DNA of 48,619 nt. Source: Oscillospiraceae bacterium (lineage in GTDB: Bacteria > Bacillota > Clostridia > Oscillospirales > Oscillospiraceae). Shown one piece after another: positions 27,592 through 36,156 of the stretch. The stretch lies in contig JAFTXM010000009.1 in assembly GCA_017465025.1 (NCBI GenBank), positions 1-48,619 of the forward strand. Reading direction: 5' to 3'. A program made the translations under genes and the position numbers. Numbering within the stretch: position 1 is the first letter of the stretch; each line of letters begins with the position of its first letter. The notes under the pieces are model-generated. The model ran no database searches and was not told the DNA's origin. It saw only the letters and a program-made list of their open reading frames with translations.

Positions 27592-27837
27592 AATAACGCC
27601 TCCTAACATAAAATTTTCCGTATGTCAAAATTGCTTTACAGCAAAAAAGTGCGAAAAAAGCAGGGGCGCCGATGTCCGCCCCCTCCCTGGGAAAGGGCGA
27701 AAACTGGGTATATGATATGCCGCGCGGGTATGTCATAGAACTCAGTACCGGTTACCTCTGCTTACAGAAATTGTGCAAAACAGTGAAACGATATATAAGA
27801 TTAAGATAATAAAAAAAGTCAATATAGTTAATTTGCA
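27592..27837 (-). ncRNA. Attenuator-like leader RNA upstream of the MFS gene
   Basis: The roughly 245-base leader contains a stem ATGACAT/ATATCAT around a CCGCGCGG apex (about 27706-27738) and then two mutually exclusive stems sharing one GGGGGCG: CGCCC/GGGCG (antiterminator-like) and GGGGCG/CGCCCC followed by TTTTTT (terminator). This is the arrangement of a transcription attenuator or riboswitch. No T-box, leader peptide or class I know is evident. Confidence 0.55.
27654..27682 (-). terminator. Leader terminator of the MFS gene
   Basis: The minus-strand stem GGGGCG/CGCCCC (27663-27668 with 27677-27682) is followed by TGCTTTTTT. It lies about 60 bases before the start codon. Confidence 0.7.
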
Positions 27838-27843
27838 TAACAC

Positions 27844-27872
27844 AACATAACAGAAAAGAAGTGGTATGTCAA
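27844..27872 (-). promoter_or_regulatory. Promoter of the MFS-aminotransferase operon
   Basis: On the minus strand TTGACA (27867-27872) and TATGTT (27844-27849) are 17 bases apart. A second TTGACT occurs at 27817-27822 with only poor -10 partners. Confidence 0.65.
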
Positions 27873-27930
27873 GAGAAAATGAATGATAAAATGAAAATAT
27901 ACAAAATTTTCAGTAAAAGCCGGTCAGAAC

Positions 27931-27960
27931 AAAAATGCAGCATGCCTAAGCATGCTGCAT
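27931..27960. terminator. Terminator of the small membrane protein gene
   Basis: An 11-bp stem ATGCAGCATGC/GCATGCTGCAT with loop CTAA; on the minus strand it is followed by TTTTTG, 24 bases beyond the stop codon at 27985. Confidence 0.85.
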
Positions 27961-27984
27961 TTTATATTACCTGAATATCTGGGC

Positions 27985-28173
27985 TCAATCTCTCGAGGCG
28001 TAAATGAACATCCATATGACGATCACGATAAGCACGATCACCACGCCGATGCCCAGCACCAGGTTCAAAGCGCCGCTTATAAGGCCGGAAATGAGCTTGA
28101 AAACGAAAACCACAATGGCGATGACCACAGCCAGAAAACTAAGGCCAACAACGATTTTTCCCAAATGCTTCAT
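27985..28173 (-). CDS. Small membrane protein, function unknown
   Basis: A 62-residue protein starting MKHLGKIVVGLSFLAVVIA with two hydrophobic segments (about residues 6-27 and 35-57) and the end MFIYASRD. The ATG at 28173 has GGAGCAAGGACT upstream; a longer frame would overlap the pseudouridine synthase gene and is less likely. It sits 25 bases downstream of that gene on the same strand and is closed by its own terminator, so it is probably the last gene of the lspA/rluD unit. I recognise no family. Confidence 0.7.
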   Translation of the reverse strand: MKHLGKIVVGLSFLAVVIAIVVFVFKLISGLISGALNLVLGIGVVIVLIVIVIWMFIYASRD

Positions 28174-28198
28174 AGTCCTTGCTCCTTTTTCAGATTCT

Positions 28199-29122
28199 TC
28201 AGCCCTCGGCAGGGCCCAGCCTTGCCAGCACATCCAGAAAGTATCCGGGCAGCGGGGCTTCAAGCTCCATATGCTCAAGAGTGCGGGGGTGGATAAATTT
28301 AAGCTTTCTTGCGTGCAGACACTGGCCCTCAAGCCCCTTTTCGGGACTGGCTGCGCCGTAGAGAGCGTCCCCCAGCAGGGGATGGCCCAGCGAGGCCATG
28401 TGCACCCGTATCTGGTGGGTGCGGCCCGTCTCAAGGGAGCACTGCACATGGCAGTAGCCCCGGTAGCGGTTTATCATCTGCCAGTGGGTCACGGCAGGGC
28501 GGGAGTTTTTCTCCGTGACAGCCATGCGCTTTCTGTCGGTGGGGTGGCGGCCTATAGGCCGGTCGATGCGCCCGGAGTCCTCCCGGAAATTTCCCCGGAC
28601 CACGGCCTCATAGACTCTGGAAAGGCTCCTGTCGGAAAGCTGGGCGGAGAGAGCCTGATGGGCAAAGTCGTTTTTGGCGACGATAAGAAGGCCGGAGGTG
28701 TCCTTGTCGATCCGGTGGACAATTCCGGGGCGTTTTTCCCCGCCGATACCGGAGAGAGAATCCCCGCAGTGGTACAAAAGTGCGTTTACCAGCGTGCCGT
28801 CCGGATGCCCGGGAGCAGGGTGCACCACAAGCCCCCTCGGCTTGTTGACAACGATAAGCTCCTCGTCCTCAAATACTATATCCAGCGGAATATCCTGAGC
28901 CACAAGGGGAATATCCTGCACCGGCGGCAGAAAGAGCTCATAGCACTCCCCCACGCGGCACTTGTGGTTTTTCTTCAGGGGCTTTCCGAGGAGCGTCACA
29001 TTCCCCTCCTCTATAAGCCGCTGGGCGGCGCTTCTTGTAAGCTGGGGCAGTATATCAGCAAGGAGAGCGTCGATTCTCTCCCCGCTCTCCCTGGCTTCAA
29101 TGCTGATAATATTTTCGTCCAT
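28199..29122 (-). CDS. RluA/RluD-family rRNA pseudouridine synthase
   Basis: A 307-residue enzyme with an N-terminal S4 domain (about residues 14-75, RIDALLADILPQLTRSAAQRLIEEG) and a pseudouridine synthase domain. The catalytic motif HRIDKDTSG (136-144) gives Asp139. It matches YlyB/RluD-type enzymes encoded after lspA in Firmicutes, which modify 23S rRNA. The start overlaps the lspA stop by one base, so the two are translationally coupled. Confidence 0.92.
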   Translation of the reverse strand: MDENIISIEARESGERIDALLADILPQLTRSAAQRLIEEGNVTLLGKPLKKNHKCRVGECYELFLPPVQDIPLVAQDIPLDIVFEDEELIVVNKPRGLVVHPAPGHPDGTLVNALLYHCGDSLSGIGGEKRPGIVHRIDKDTSGLLIVAKNDFAHQALSAQLSDRSLSRVYEAVVRGNFREDSGRIDRPIGRHPTDRKRMAVTEKNSRPAVTHWQMINRYRGYCHVQCSLETGRTHQIRVHMASLGHPLLGDALYGAASPEKGLEGQCLHARKLKFIHPRTLEHMELEAPLPGYFLDVLARLGPAEG

Positions 29123-30333
29123 TATCTGAACTCAGAAAGGATATCGTCCAGAGAAAATTCCAGAGAATCATCTGCCTTGGGCGCAGGGGCGGGCGCTGCC
29201 TTGGGTGCAGGAACAGCGGGCCTTGCAGGGGCGGGTGCTTCCTCATACTCGGGCAGGGCGCGGGCCTGACGGCGTGGCTTCTCTGCGGGAGCGGGAGCGG
29301 CAGGACGTCTGGGAGCAAGCTCCTCAAAGTCGGCTGCGGGTCTGGGGGCAGGTCTGGACACGCCCATGGCCTGGGCGGTTTTGCTGCTGCTGTTGCGGGA
29401 CTCAGCCTTGGCGTTGGCGCGCTCCCATGCGGCGAAGGGATCGGCGGCGGGAGCGGGCTTTGCGGCGCTGCTGCGTGCCATCTCGGCTCTGGCATCGGGG
29501 CGGGAGGCCATGTAAGCCTCATACTCCTCCTCGTAGCGGCTCTTGCCGCGGGCGGCGGGAGCCTGACGGTTTGCGGGAGCGGCCTGACGGGTCTCTCTTG
29601 CGGGGGCGCTTCTCTTGGGCATGGGCTCGTCCTCAAGGGGACGTCTCTTGCCGCGGGCGGGAAGCTCGGCCTCGGCACGGCCGGCCTTCTTGGGCATGAA
29701 GGCTGCGGAGAACTCGTCCTCTTCCTCCTCGTACTTGGCCTTGCGCTTCTTGTCGCGCTTGGCAAGACGGGCAGCGGCCTTGTCTTCCTTCTTCTCGCGG
29801 CGCTCGCGCTTGAGGCTGTCCTTGTAGGAGGGACGGTCCAGATCCTCATCGTCCTCGTCAAACTCATCCTCAACGGGGCGCTTGTCCTCCCCGCCGAAGA
29901 TGATGTAAACAATAAACAGCAGACAGAATACCGTTATGAATATGTCTGCCACGTTGAAAATGGCAAAGTCAAAAAGCTCCACCTTGAACATATCCACAAC
30001 AAAGCCGTAGAGAATACGGTCAAGACAGTTGGAAAGGCCGCCTGCCGTGACCAGCACCAGGCACCAGCGACCGAAGCGGCCGGAGATAAAGCCCGTTACC
30101 AGAGCCAGGATCACAGCCACGGTGAAGATACCGGTGAGTATTATAAAGTAGATGCGTGCGCCGCCGCCGGCAAGAAAACTGAAAGCGGCACCGTCGTTGT
30201 GCATACGGACAAGACTGATCACACCGGGTATAAGGGGCTGCGTTACGGTGTCTACCATAATGTGGTTGGTCACCCAGAATTTGACCCCCTGGTCAAGAAT
30301 GATGACCAGCATACCGACTATTGCGTAAAGCAT
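29122..30333 (-). CDS. lspA: Lipoprotein signal peptidase with long disordered C-terminal tail
   Basis: The first 150 residues are an ordinary LspA: four membrane segments, DQGVKFWV, the catalytic aspartates in NCLDR (Asp105) and FNVAD (Asp130). It cleaves prolipoprotein signal peptides in the membrane. Normal LspA ends near residue 160; here a further 250 residues follow: an acidic patch (EDEFDEDDEDLD), a strongly basic K/R/E stretch (170-205), a long Ala/Pro/Arg-rich region, and a final amphipathic SLEFSLDDILSEFR. The frame is continuous and the tail fills the whole space before rluD. It would lie in the cytoplasm. The start has AGGAGAAAG upstream. Confidence 0.9.
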   Translation of the reverse strand: MLYAIVGMLVIILDQGVKFWVTNHIMVDTVTQPLIPGVISLVRMHNDGAAFSFLAGGGARIYFIILTGIFTVAVILALVTGFISGRFGRWCLVLVTAGGLSNCLDRILYGFVVDMFKVELFDFAIFNVADIFITVFCLLFIVYIIFGGEDKRPVEDEFDEDDEDLDRPSYKDSLKRERREKKEDKAAARLAKRDKKRKAKYEEEEDEFSAAFMPKKAGRAEAELPARGKRRPLEDEPMPKRSAPARETRQAAPANRQAPAARGKSRYEEEYEAYMASRPDARAEMARSSAAKPAPAADPFAAWERANAKAESRNSSSKTAQAMGVSRPAPRPAADFEELAPRRPAAPAPAEKPRRQARALPEYEEAPAPARPAVPAPKAAPAPAPKADDSLEFSLDDILSEFR

Positions 30334-30506
30334 ATCTTTCTCCTATCTGCCATCCGGGGATGGATGGCGCGCGAATTATATTTGTCCAAAACAGGTTGAA
30401 AAGGCGCGAAAGGCGGCAGAAAGCCGACAGCTTATCCCAAGCCCCTTCAAATTGCCTTGGACTGCCGAAGCTTTGCCCTTTAGGGCAAAGCTTCGGTAAT
30501 ATCAAA
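30334..30506. repeat. Palindrome-rich spacer between ileS and lspA
   Basis: The 173-base spacer holds a perfect 14-bp stem with loop TTTA (30465-30496, arms CCGAAGCTTTGCCC and complement), a GCCATCC/GGATGGC stem near 30348-30367, and a CGGC-rich imperfect palindrome (30413-30435). No T-run follows the large stem on the ileS strand, so it is not a classical terminator. A TATAAT-like box at 30373-30378 (minus strand) may be part of an lspA promoter. The palindromes resemble those near 12.7 kb in style. Confidence 0.5.
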
Positions 30507-33308
30507 TCAGAGGGCTGCCATAACAGCGGCGCAGCGGGGGCAAAGGCCGGTTTCACTGTCGGCATTTTCAGAGTGCATCCAGCAGCGGGGGCACTTGACG
30601 CCTGCGGCCTCGGCCACGGCGATCTTCAGCCCTGCAAAGCGGCTGCCCTTGCCCTGAGTACCGGCATCGGGTGCAAAATCTGCATCGGTGACGGTGCACT
30701 TGGACACGATGAACAGCTCCGCCAGATCCAGACCCTTCACGCTCTCAAGAGCGGCTGCGGCATCAGCGTCGGCGGCGTAGAGGCGTACTGCTGCCTCAAG
30801 GGGCTTGCCGATGAGCTTGGCTGCGCGGGCGGCTTCCAGCACGCCGTTCACATCGTCGCGCAGGGCGATGAGGGTATCCCAGCGGCTCATCTCCTCAGCG
30901 GAGAGGGCATAGTCGGCAAAGGGCTTGTTCATCTGGTTGAGAACAACGTTTCTCTCGTCATCCTCAGCTCTGTGGGGCATTGCCAGCCAGATCTCGTCAC
31001 AGGTGTAGGCCAGGATGGGGGCGAAGATCTTGGTGATGGTGTCAAGGATGAGCCAGAGGGCAGTCTGTGCGGAGCGGCGCTTGAGGCCGTCCTTCTCCTC
31101 GCAGTAGAGGCGGTCCTTGATGATATCCAGATAGAAGCTGGAAAGCTCCACCACGCAGAAGTCGTTGACAGCGTGGGAGATAACGTGGAACTCGTAGTTT
31201 TTGAAGGCTTCCTCGCACTTTTCGATAAGGGCGTTGAGCTTGGTGATTGCCCAGCGGTCCAGAGGCAGCATATCCTCAGGAGCTACCAGATTATTGGCGT
31301 CAAAGCCGTCCAGGTTGCCAAGGCAGTAGCGGGCGGTGTTGCGGAACTTCAGATAGTTCTGGCTCAGCTGCTTGAAGATGTCCTCAGAGCAGCGCACGTC
31401 CACATGGTAGTCGGCAGAGCCGGCCCAGAGACGGACCATGTCTGCGCCGAACTTGTTGATCATCTCGGAGGGGTCAACGCCGTTGCCAAGGGACTTGTGC
31501 ATGGCGCGGCCGTCACCTGCCACGGTCCAGCCGTGGGTCAGACACTCGCGGTAGGGTGCGCCCTGGCCCATTGCGCCAACTGCAACCAGCAGAGAGGACT
31601 GGAACCAGCCGCGGTACTGGTCGCCGCCTTCAAGGTACATATCGGAGGGCCAGAAGCCCTGATCGCGCTTCATGGAGGCGAAGTGGGTGGAGCCGGAGTC
31701 AAACCAGCCGTCAAGGGTGTCGGTCTCCTTGGTGAAGTGAACGCCGCCGCAGTGGGGGCATACGAAGGCCTTGGGCAGAAGCTCTTCAGCTTCCATCTCA
31801 AACCATGCGTTGGAGCCCTTCTCCTCGAAGATGGAGGCCACAGACTCGATGGTTTCGGCGGTGCAGACGGGCTTGTGGCAATCGTCGCAGTAGAACACGG
31901 GGATGGGCAGACCCCAGCGGCGCTGACGGGAGATACACCAGTCGGCACGCTCGCGGATCATTGCGCCCATGCGCTCCTTGCCCCATGCGGGCAGCCAGCG
32001 CACGTCCTCGCAGGCGGCCACGGCCTCTTCCTTGAAGCCGTCAACAGAGCAGAACCACTGGGGAGTGGCGCGGAAGATGATGGGGCTCTTGCAGCGCCAG
32101 CAGTGGGGATAGCTGTGGATGATCTGCTCGGAGGCGAAGAGAGCGCCGCTTTCCTTCATGTCGGCCAGAATGACGGGGTTGGATTCCTCGGTGCCGAGAC
32201 CTGCGTACTTGCCGGCGTACTCGGTATGGCGGCCCTGATCGTCCACGGGCACTACCATCTCAATGCCGTAGCGCAGGCAGGTCTGATAGTCCTCTGCGCC
32301 AAATCCCGGTGCGGTGTGGACGCAGCCGGTACCGGACTCCATAGTGACATAGTCTGCCAGCAGCAGGCGGGAGGTCTTGGGAAGGAAGGGGTGCTGGGCC
32401 AGCATATTTTCAAAGAAAGCACCGGGGTGGGACTCGAGAATTTCATAGTCCTCAATGCCGCCGATCTTCATGACCTTGCTGACCAGAGGCTCGGCCAGAA
32501 TATAGGTCTCGCCGTTTGCGGCCTTTACGAGAGCGTACTGCTCGTCCGGGTGCAGGGCGATGGCCAGGTTTCCGGGCAGGGTCCAGATGGTGGTGGTCCA
32601 GATGATGAAGGAGGCGCGGGAAAGGTCAAGATGGCTGAGCTTGCCCTGATCGTCCTTCACGGGGAACTTGACGTAAACGGTGGTGCAGGGGTCGTCCTGA
32701 TACTCGATCTCGGCCTCGGCCAGGGCGGTCTCGTCCTTGGCGCACCAGTAAACGGGCTTGAGACCCTTGTAGATGTGGCCGTTGAGGTACATCTGACCGA
32801 AAATGCGGATCTCGTCGGCCTCAAAGCCGGGGGCCATGGTCAGATAGGGGTGCTCCCAGTCGCCGATAACGCCCAGACGCTTGAAGCCGTCCATCTGGAT
32901 GTCAACGTACTTGCTGGCATAGTCATAGCAGGCGGAGCGGAAGTCAGCCACGCTCATCTCCTTGTGGTTGAGCTTCTGTTCCTTGATGATGGCGGACTCA
33001 ATGGGCATGCCGTGGTTGTCCCAGCCGGGGATGTAGGGGGTATAGTAGCCGCGCATGGCGTAGGAGCGGGTGATAAAGTCCTTGATGGACTTGTTGAGGG
33101 CGTGGCCCATGTGGATGTTGCCGTTGGAGAAGGGAGGGCCGTCATGGAGATTGAAGCGGGGCTTGCCCTCGTTCTTCTTGAGCATTTCGTTGTATATGTC
33201 CAGCTTCTCCCAGTTTTTGAGCATCTCAGGCTCTCTCTTGGGGAGGCCTGCGCGCATGGGAAAGTCGGTCTTGGGCAGATTGAGACTGCTGTTGTAATCG
33301 GTTGCCAT
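30507..33308 (-). CDS. ileS: Isoleucyl-tRNA synthetase
   Basis: A 933-residue class I synthetase with an editing domain. The HIGH motif is in NGNIHMGHALNKSIKD, the second ATP motif reads MHKSLGN where many enzymes have KMSKS, and a zinc site CPRCW...CPRC closes the C-terminus. WTTTIWTLPGNLAIALHP belongs to the editing domain. Only 89 bases separate it from divIVA, containing a terminator and no T-box. The start MATDYNSSLNLPKTDFPMR has AGGAGAAAG upstream. Confidence 0.97.
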   Translation of the reverse strand: MATDYNSSLNLPKTDFPMRAGLPKREPEMLKNWEKLDIYNEMLKKNEGKPRFNLHDGPPFSNGNIHMGHALNKSIKDFITRSYAMRGYYTPYIPGWDNHGMPIESAIIKEQKLNHKEMSVADFRSACYDYASKYVDIQMDGFKRLGVIGDWEHPYLTMAPGFEADEIRIFGQMYLNGHIYKGLKPVYWCAKDETALAEAEIEYQDDPCTTVYVKFPVKDDQGKLSHLDLSRASFIIWTTTIWTLPGNLAIALHPDEQYALVKAANGETYILAEPLVSKVMKIGGIEDYEILESHPGAFFENMLAQHPFLPKTSRLLLADYVTMESGTGCVHTAPGFGAEDYQTCLRYGIEMVVPVDDQGRHTEYAGKYAGLGTEESNPVILADMKESGALFASEQIIHSYPHCWRCKSPIIFRATPQWFCSVDGFKEEAVAACEDVRWLPAWGKERMGAMIRERADWCISRQRRWGLPIPVFYCDDCHKPVCTAETIESVASIFEEKGSNAWFEMEAEELLPKAFVCPHCGGVHFTKETDTLDGWFDSGSTHFASMKRDQGFWPSDMYLEGGDQYRGWFQSSLLVAVGAMGQGAPYRECLTHGWTVAGDGRAMHKSLGNGVDPSEMINKFGADMVRLWAGSADYHVDVRCSEDIFKQLSQNYLKFRNTARYCLGNLDGFDANNLVAPEDMLPLDRWAITKLNALIEKCEEAFKNYEFHVISHAVNDFCVVELSSFYLDIIKDRLYCEEKDGLKRRSAQTALWLILDTITKIFAPILAYTCDEIWLAMPHRAEDDERNVVLNQMNKPFADYALSAEEMSRWDTLIALRDDVNGVLEAARAAKLIGKPLEAAVRLYAADADAAAALESVKGLDLAELFIVSKCTVTDADFAPDAGTQGKGSRFAGLKIAVAEAAGVKCPRCWMHSENADSETGLCPRCAAVMAAL

Positions 33309-33349
33309 ATATCTTTCTCCTGTATGTTTCAGTTACAATTCTATAAGGG

Positions 33350-33379
33350 AAAAAGGGCGCACGCTTGCCGCGGGCGCCC
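33350..33379 (-). terminator. Terminator between divIVA and ileS
   Basis: A minus-strand stem GGGCGC/GCGCCC over a G/C-rich loop is followed by TTTTTCCC. It would end the mutL-to-divIVA transcript before ileS, though some read-through is likely since no ileS promoter is evident. Confidence 0.75.
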
Positions 33380-33397
33380 CATTGGTTTAAAACTCTG

Positions 33398-34018
33398 TCA
33401 GAAAGAGAAAGGCTGGGTGCTGTCCAGATTTCTCTTGGGCTTGGAGGGGGCTCTTCTCACGGGAGCTTCGGCGATGGTCTCGGCCTCGGCCTTGACTTCC
33501 CCGGCTTCCTCATCGGCTATTTTCACGGCCTCTTCCACGGCAGCGGGGGCCTTGTCCTTGCTGTCAAAGGTCTTGGTGGCGATAGCGTCCAGATTCTTCA
33601 GCTGGGCATTGCACATGGCGCGTATGCTGTCAAAGAACTTCTCGCTGGCGGCGCTGGCCTCGGCAAGGCGCATCTGCTGTATCTTCACTTCGTTTTCAAT
33701 GTTGCCGGTGCGGGCCTTGACCTGACGCTCGGCATCCTCGATCATGGCGGCGGCGCGTGCGCGGGCGTCATTCTCTATCTGAACTGCCAGCTTCTGGGCG
33801 GAGAGAACTGCCATCTGCAAAGCTTCCTCGTTGGCGCGATACTCTTCTATCTTGTCAACCAGAACCTTCATCTTGCTCTTGAGAACGGCGTTTTCCTTCT
33901 GGGATGCGGTAATGTCGTCGGCAAGCTCTTCCAGAAAATCGTCCACGGAGGCCATGTCATATCCGCCTATGCGGGACTTTTCAAAGGTCTTTTCGCGAAT
34001 ATCCTGTGCAGTAATCAT
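33398..34018 (-). CDS. divIVA: DivIVA-domain cell division protein
   Basis: A 206-residue protein starting MITAQDIREKTFEKSRIGGYDMASVDDFLEEL, the DivIVA N-terminal membrane-curvature-binding pattern. A long coiled coil (about residues 35-135) follows, then an acidic, Ala-rich disordered tail ending with NLDSTQPFSF. DivIVA proteins mark poles and septa and recruit division or spore-polarity factors. The ATG at 34018 was chosen because AAAGGTGG lies eight bases upstream; a GTG four codons earlier overlaps that site. It follows sepF, the usual order. Confidence 0.92.
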   Translation of the reverse strand: MITAQDIREKTFEKSRIGGYDMASVDDFLEELADDITASQKENAVLKSKMKVLVDKIEEYRANEEALQMAVLSAQKLAVQIENDARARAAAMIEDAERQVKARTGNIENEVKIQQMRLAEASAASEKFFDSIRAMCNAQLKNLDAIATKTFDSKDKAPAAVEEAVKIADEEAGEVKAEAETIAEAPVRRAPSKPKRNLDSTQPFSF

Positions 34019-34054
34019 ATATTTATCCACCTTTCCATTGACTTATAAACTATC

Positions 34055-34690
34055 TTAGAAATACTGCCCGTCGGAGACGGTGCCGTCGGTCTGAGCGCCG
34101 ACTATGTCCACATTCTGGGGGGTGATGAAATATGTCTTGGCAGAGACGGGAGTGATCTTACCCTGAAGGGCGAAGGCGATGCCGGATATAAAGTCCAGAA
34201 GTCTCCTTGCCAGGTCCGTGGGCAGACCCTCAAGGGTCATGACGACGGAATTGTTCTGGAGAATGTGGTTTACCACCTCGCCTGCCTCGTCAAAGGTCTT
34301 GGGGCTGAAGAGAATGACCTGAGCCTCCCGGCCTGCAAAGTTGACGGTGCGCTCGCGCTTGGCGGGTTTTTTTGTGCCCAGATTGCCAAAGACGCTGCCC
34401 TCGGAGTTGGGATTGGGAGCGGGGGCGGCCTTCGGCGCCTTGGCCTCGCCCTTGAAGCCGAACTTCCTGCCCGGAGCCGGGGCCTGAGCGGGAGCGGCGG
34501 GAGCCTGAGGGGCTGCGCCTGCGCCCTCGTCCACAAAGCTGCTTTCAAAAAGCGCCTGAGCGGGAGCGGCGGGCTGTGCCGGGGCCTGGGGCTTGGGCTG
34601 CGGCTTAAAGCTCACATCCGCACCTTCGAAAAAATCATCCTCATCGTCGTAGGGCTGAGTAAGCTTTCTAAGTTCATCCATGAAACCCAT
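34055..34690 (-). CDS. sepF: Cell division protein SepF
   Basis: A 211-residue SepF: the amphipathic N-terminal membrane anchor MGFMDELRKLT, an unusually long Ala/Pro-rich linker (about residues 28-105), and the C-terminal polymerising domain (ILFSPKTFDEAGEVVNHILQNNSVVMTLEGLPTDLARRLLDFISGIAFALQG split by family-typical turns). SepF tethers FtsZ to the membrane. The start is set by TGGAGG; longer frames upstream overlap yggS. The linker is longer than in B. subtilis SepF (about 150 residues in total). Confidence 0.94.
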   Translation of the reverse strand: MGFMDELRKLTQPYDDEDDFFEGADVSFKPQPKPQAPAQPAAPAQALFESSFVDEGAGAAPQAPAAPAQAPAPGRKFGFKGEAKAPKAAPAPNPNSEGSVFGNLGTKKPAKRERTVNFAGREAQVILFSPKTFDEAGEVVNHILQNNSVVMTLEGLPTDLARRLLDFISGIAFALQGKITPVSAKTYFITPQNVDIVGAQTDGTVSDGQYF

Positions 34691-34742
34691 GGTTTTGCCT
34701 CCATACTGTGAAATAGCGCCGTCCGGAAACTGGGCGGACAGC

Positions 34743-35444
34743 TCAGCGCCTGGTATAATCCCGGGCTCCGAATATGACGGAACCAAGGCGGATCATGTTT
34801 GCGCCGCAGGCTATGGCGGTCTCAAAATCGCCGCTCATGCCCATGGACATAAAGTCCATAGATACATTATCGTATTTTTTTCCCTTATTGTCAATAAAAA
34901 GCTGCTTCATTGTGAGAAAATATGGGCGATTTTCTTCGCCCTCGGCGCAGATGGGGGGTACTGCCATCAGTCCCCGCACCCGGATATGGGGAAGCTGGGC
35001 GGCCTTTTCCAGCGCCGCAGGCAGCGCTTCAACGAAAAATCCGCTTTTTGCCGCCTCTCTGCCGATGTTTATCTCCAAAAGCACATCCTGCACAAGGCCA
35101 AGCTTTGCAGCCTGCTTTTCGATTTCGTCCATAAGAGCGTGTGAATCCACGCTGTGGATAAGGGAGACCAGACCCACCACGTTTTTCACCTTGTTTTTCT
35201 GCAAATGCCCGATAAAGTGCAGCTCTGCCCCCTCGTAGGCGGCCTGAGCGTTCTTTTCCAGCATCTCCTGCACCCGGTTTTCGCCGCAGACCTTCAGCCC
35301 AGCGGCGATAGCCTCCCTGACACGGGAGGCGTCGTTTGTCTTTGTAGCGCCCACAAGGATAATGCTGTCCGGATCCACCCCGGCCAGCAGGGCAGCCTGC
35401 GCCACCCGTTCCTTTACCTCATGGAGCTTTTCGCTTATGCTCAT
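34743..35444 (-). CDS. YggS-family PLP homeostasis protein
   Basis: A 233-residue single-domain PLP-binding protein of the PLPBP/YggS/YlmE family, controlling vitamin B6 and amino-acid balance without known catalysis. The PLP lysine is in ILVGATKTND; HFIGHLQKNKVKNV and the end SMGMSGDFETAIACGANMIRLGSVIFG are diagnostic. It precedes sepF as in B. subtilis ylmE-ylmF. The ribosome site is GCGAGGG. Confidence 0.94.
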   Translation of the reverse strand: MSISEKLHEVKERVAQAALLAGVDPDSIILVGATKTNDASRVREAIAAGLKVCGENRVQEMLEKNAQAAYEGAELHFIGHLQKNKVKNVVGLVSLIHSVDSHALMDEIEKQAAKLGLVQDVLLEINIGREAAKSGFFVEALPAALEKAAQLPHIRVRGLMAVPPICAEGEENRPYFLTMKQLFIDNKGKKYDNVSMDFMSMGMSGDFETAIACGANMIRLGSVIFGARDYTRR

Positions 35445-35499
35445 GTTTATCCCTCGCTTTGCCGCAGTCTGCGGCGAAAACTGTCTTTATTATGCAAAA

Positions 35500-36153
35500 T
35501 TATGCAAAATCCGGGACAAGAAGCTCCGCCCGGCATTTTCTTAAGTCAAGATACTCCGTATCGCCAAGGCTCAGCCTGAAAAGCAGCGCCCTGCCCTCAT
35601 CTGTCTCTTCGCATTTTATAAGCAGGGCCTTGCAGTACTTGTCAAAGCCCTCGAATTTAAGGTAGTGCCGACCCGGCGCGATCTCCGGTGCGGACTTGGG
35701 GGCAAAGGCGGCGTAATACCAGTAAAAGCCCTCCACAAGCCGCGCCTGTCCCGGACTGTCCTCCGGCTGGGCATTGAGAAGCCCGGACAGGGTCTTTGCG
35801 CCGAAGGAATCGGCGGAAGGGGGCACAAGATACTCAAAACCGTCACAGCCGACCATGAATATGGCGCTTTTGCCGCATTGAAGGCTCTCCCCCTGCCCGC
35901 CTGACCATAAGAGGGAGCCTGCGGCCAGCCGCTGACCCTCCCGTGGGAGAAAGCGGGCTTTTCCGGGGGCGCTGACGGGGCGCTCGTTTCTCAGGGCGAT
36001 CCCCTCCAGCGCTATGTAATTCTCCGCCGCGGAGAGGGCGGGCGTAGCATCCGGCATTTGGGAGATGGAGGGAAAAAGCCAGGCCCCCAGATAAGCGCAG
36101 ATAGCCGCGAAAAACACCGCCGCCACGCTTTTGAGATAGGAGCAGCCGTCCAC
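35500..36153 (-). CDS. Membrane-anchored HlyD-like protein, function unknown
   Basis: A 217-residue protein with one N-terminal membrane anchor (about residues 8-27) and an outside domain of beta-rich character. FMVGCDGFEYLVPPSADSFGAKTLSGLL and WYYAAFAPKSAPEIAPGRHYLKF resemble the HlyD-like proteins that Clostridia encode between hfq or miaA and yggS-sepF, but this one is much shorter than the usual 400-plus residues. The start is uncertain: GTG at 36153 lies four bases after the hfq stop and would depend on coupling. The neighbourhood suggests a cell-envelope or division role. Confidence 0.55.
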   Translation of the reverse strand: MDGCSYLKSVAAVFFAAICAYLGAWLFPSISQMPDATPALSAAENYIALEGIALRNERPVSAPGKARFLPREGQRLAAGSLLWSGGQGESLQCGKSAIFMVGCDGFEYLVPPSADSFGAKTLSGLLNAQPEDSPGQARLVEGFYWYYAAFAPKSAPEIAPGRHYLKFEGFDKYCKALLIKCEETDEGRALLFRLSLGDTEYLDLRKCRAELLVPDFA

Positions 36154-36156
36154 TCC

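Noticed and set aside
29097..29912. Pro/Ser/Arg-rich minus-strand frame overlapping the LspA tail
   Set aside because: The lspA frame is continuous with the catalytic domain and couples to rluD; the alternative frame is only a low-complexity shadow.
33309..33397. T-box leader before ileS, and likewise before serS and asnS
   Set aside because: The spacers are too short (89 and 18 bases) or lack the T-box sequence and specifier stem (asnS leader).
30321..33725. A plus-strand open frame of more than 1100 codons opposite ileS and divIVA
   Set aside because: It spans two real genes, a terminator and spacers on the other strand; it reflects GC-rich third positions and not a gene.
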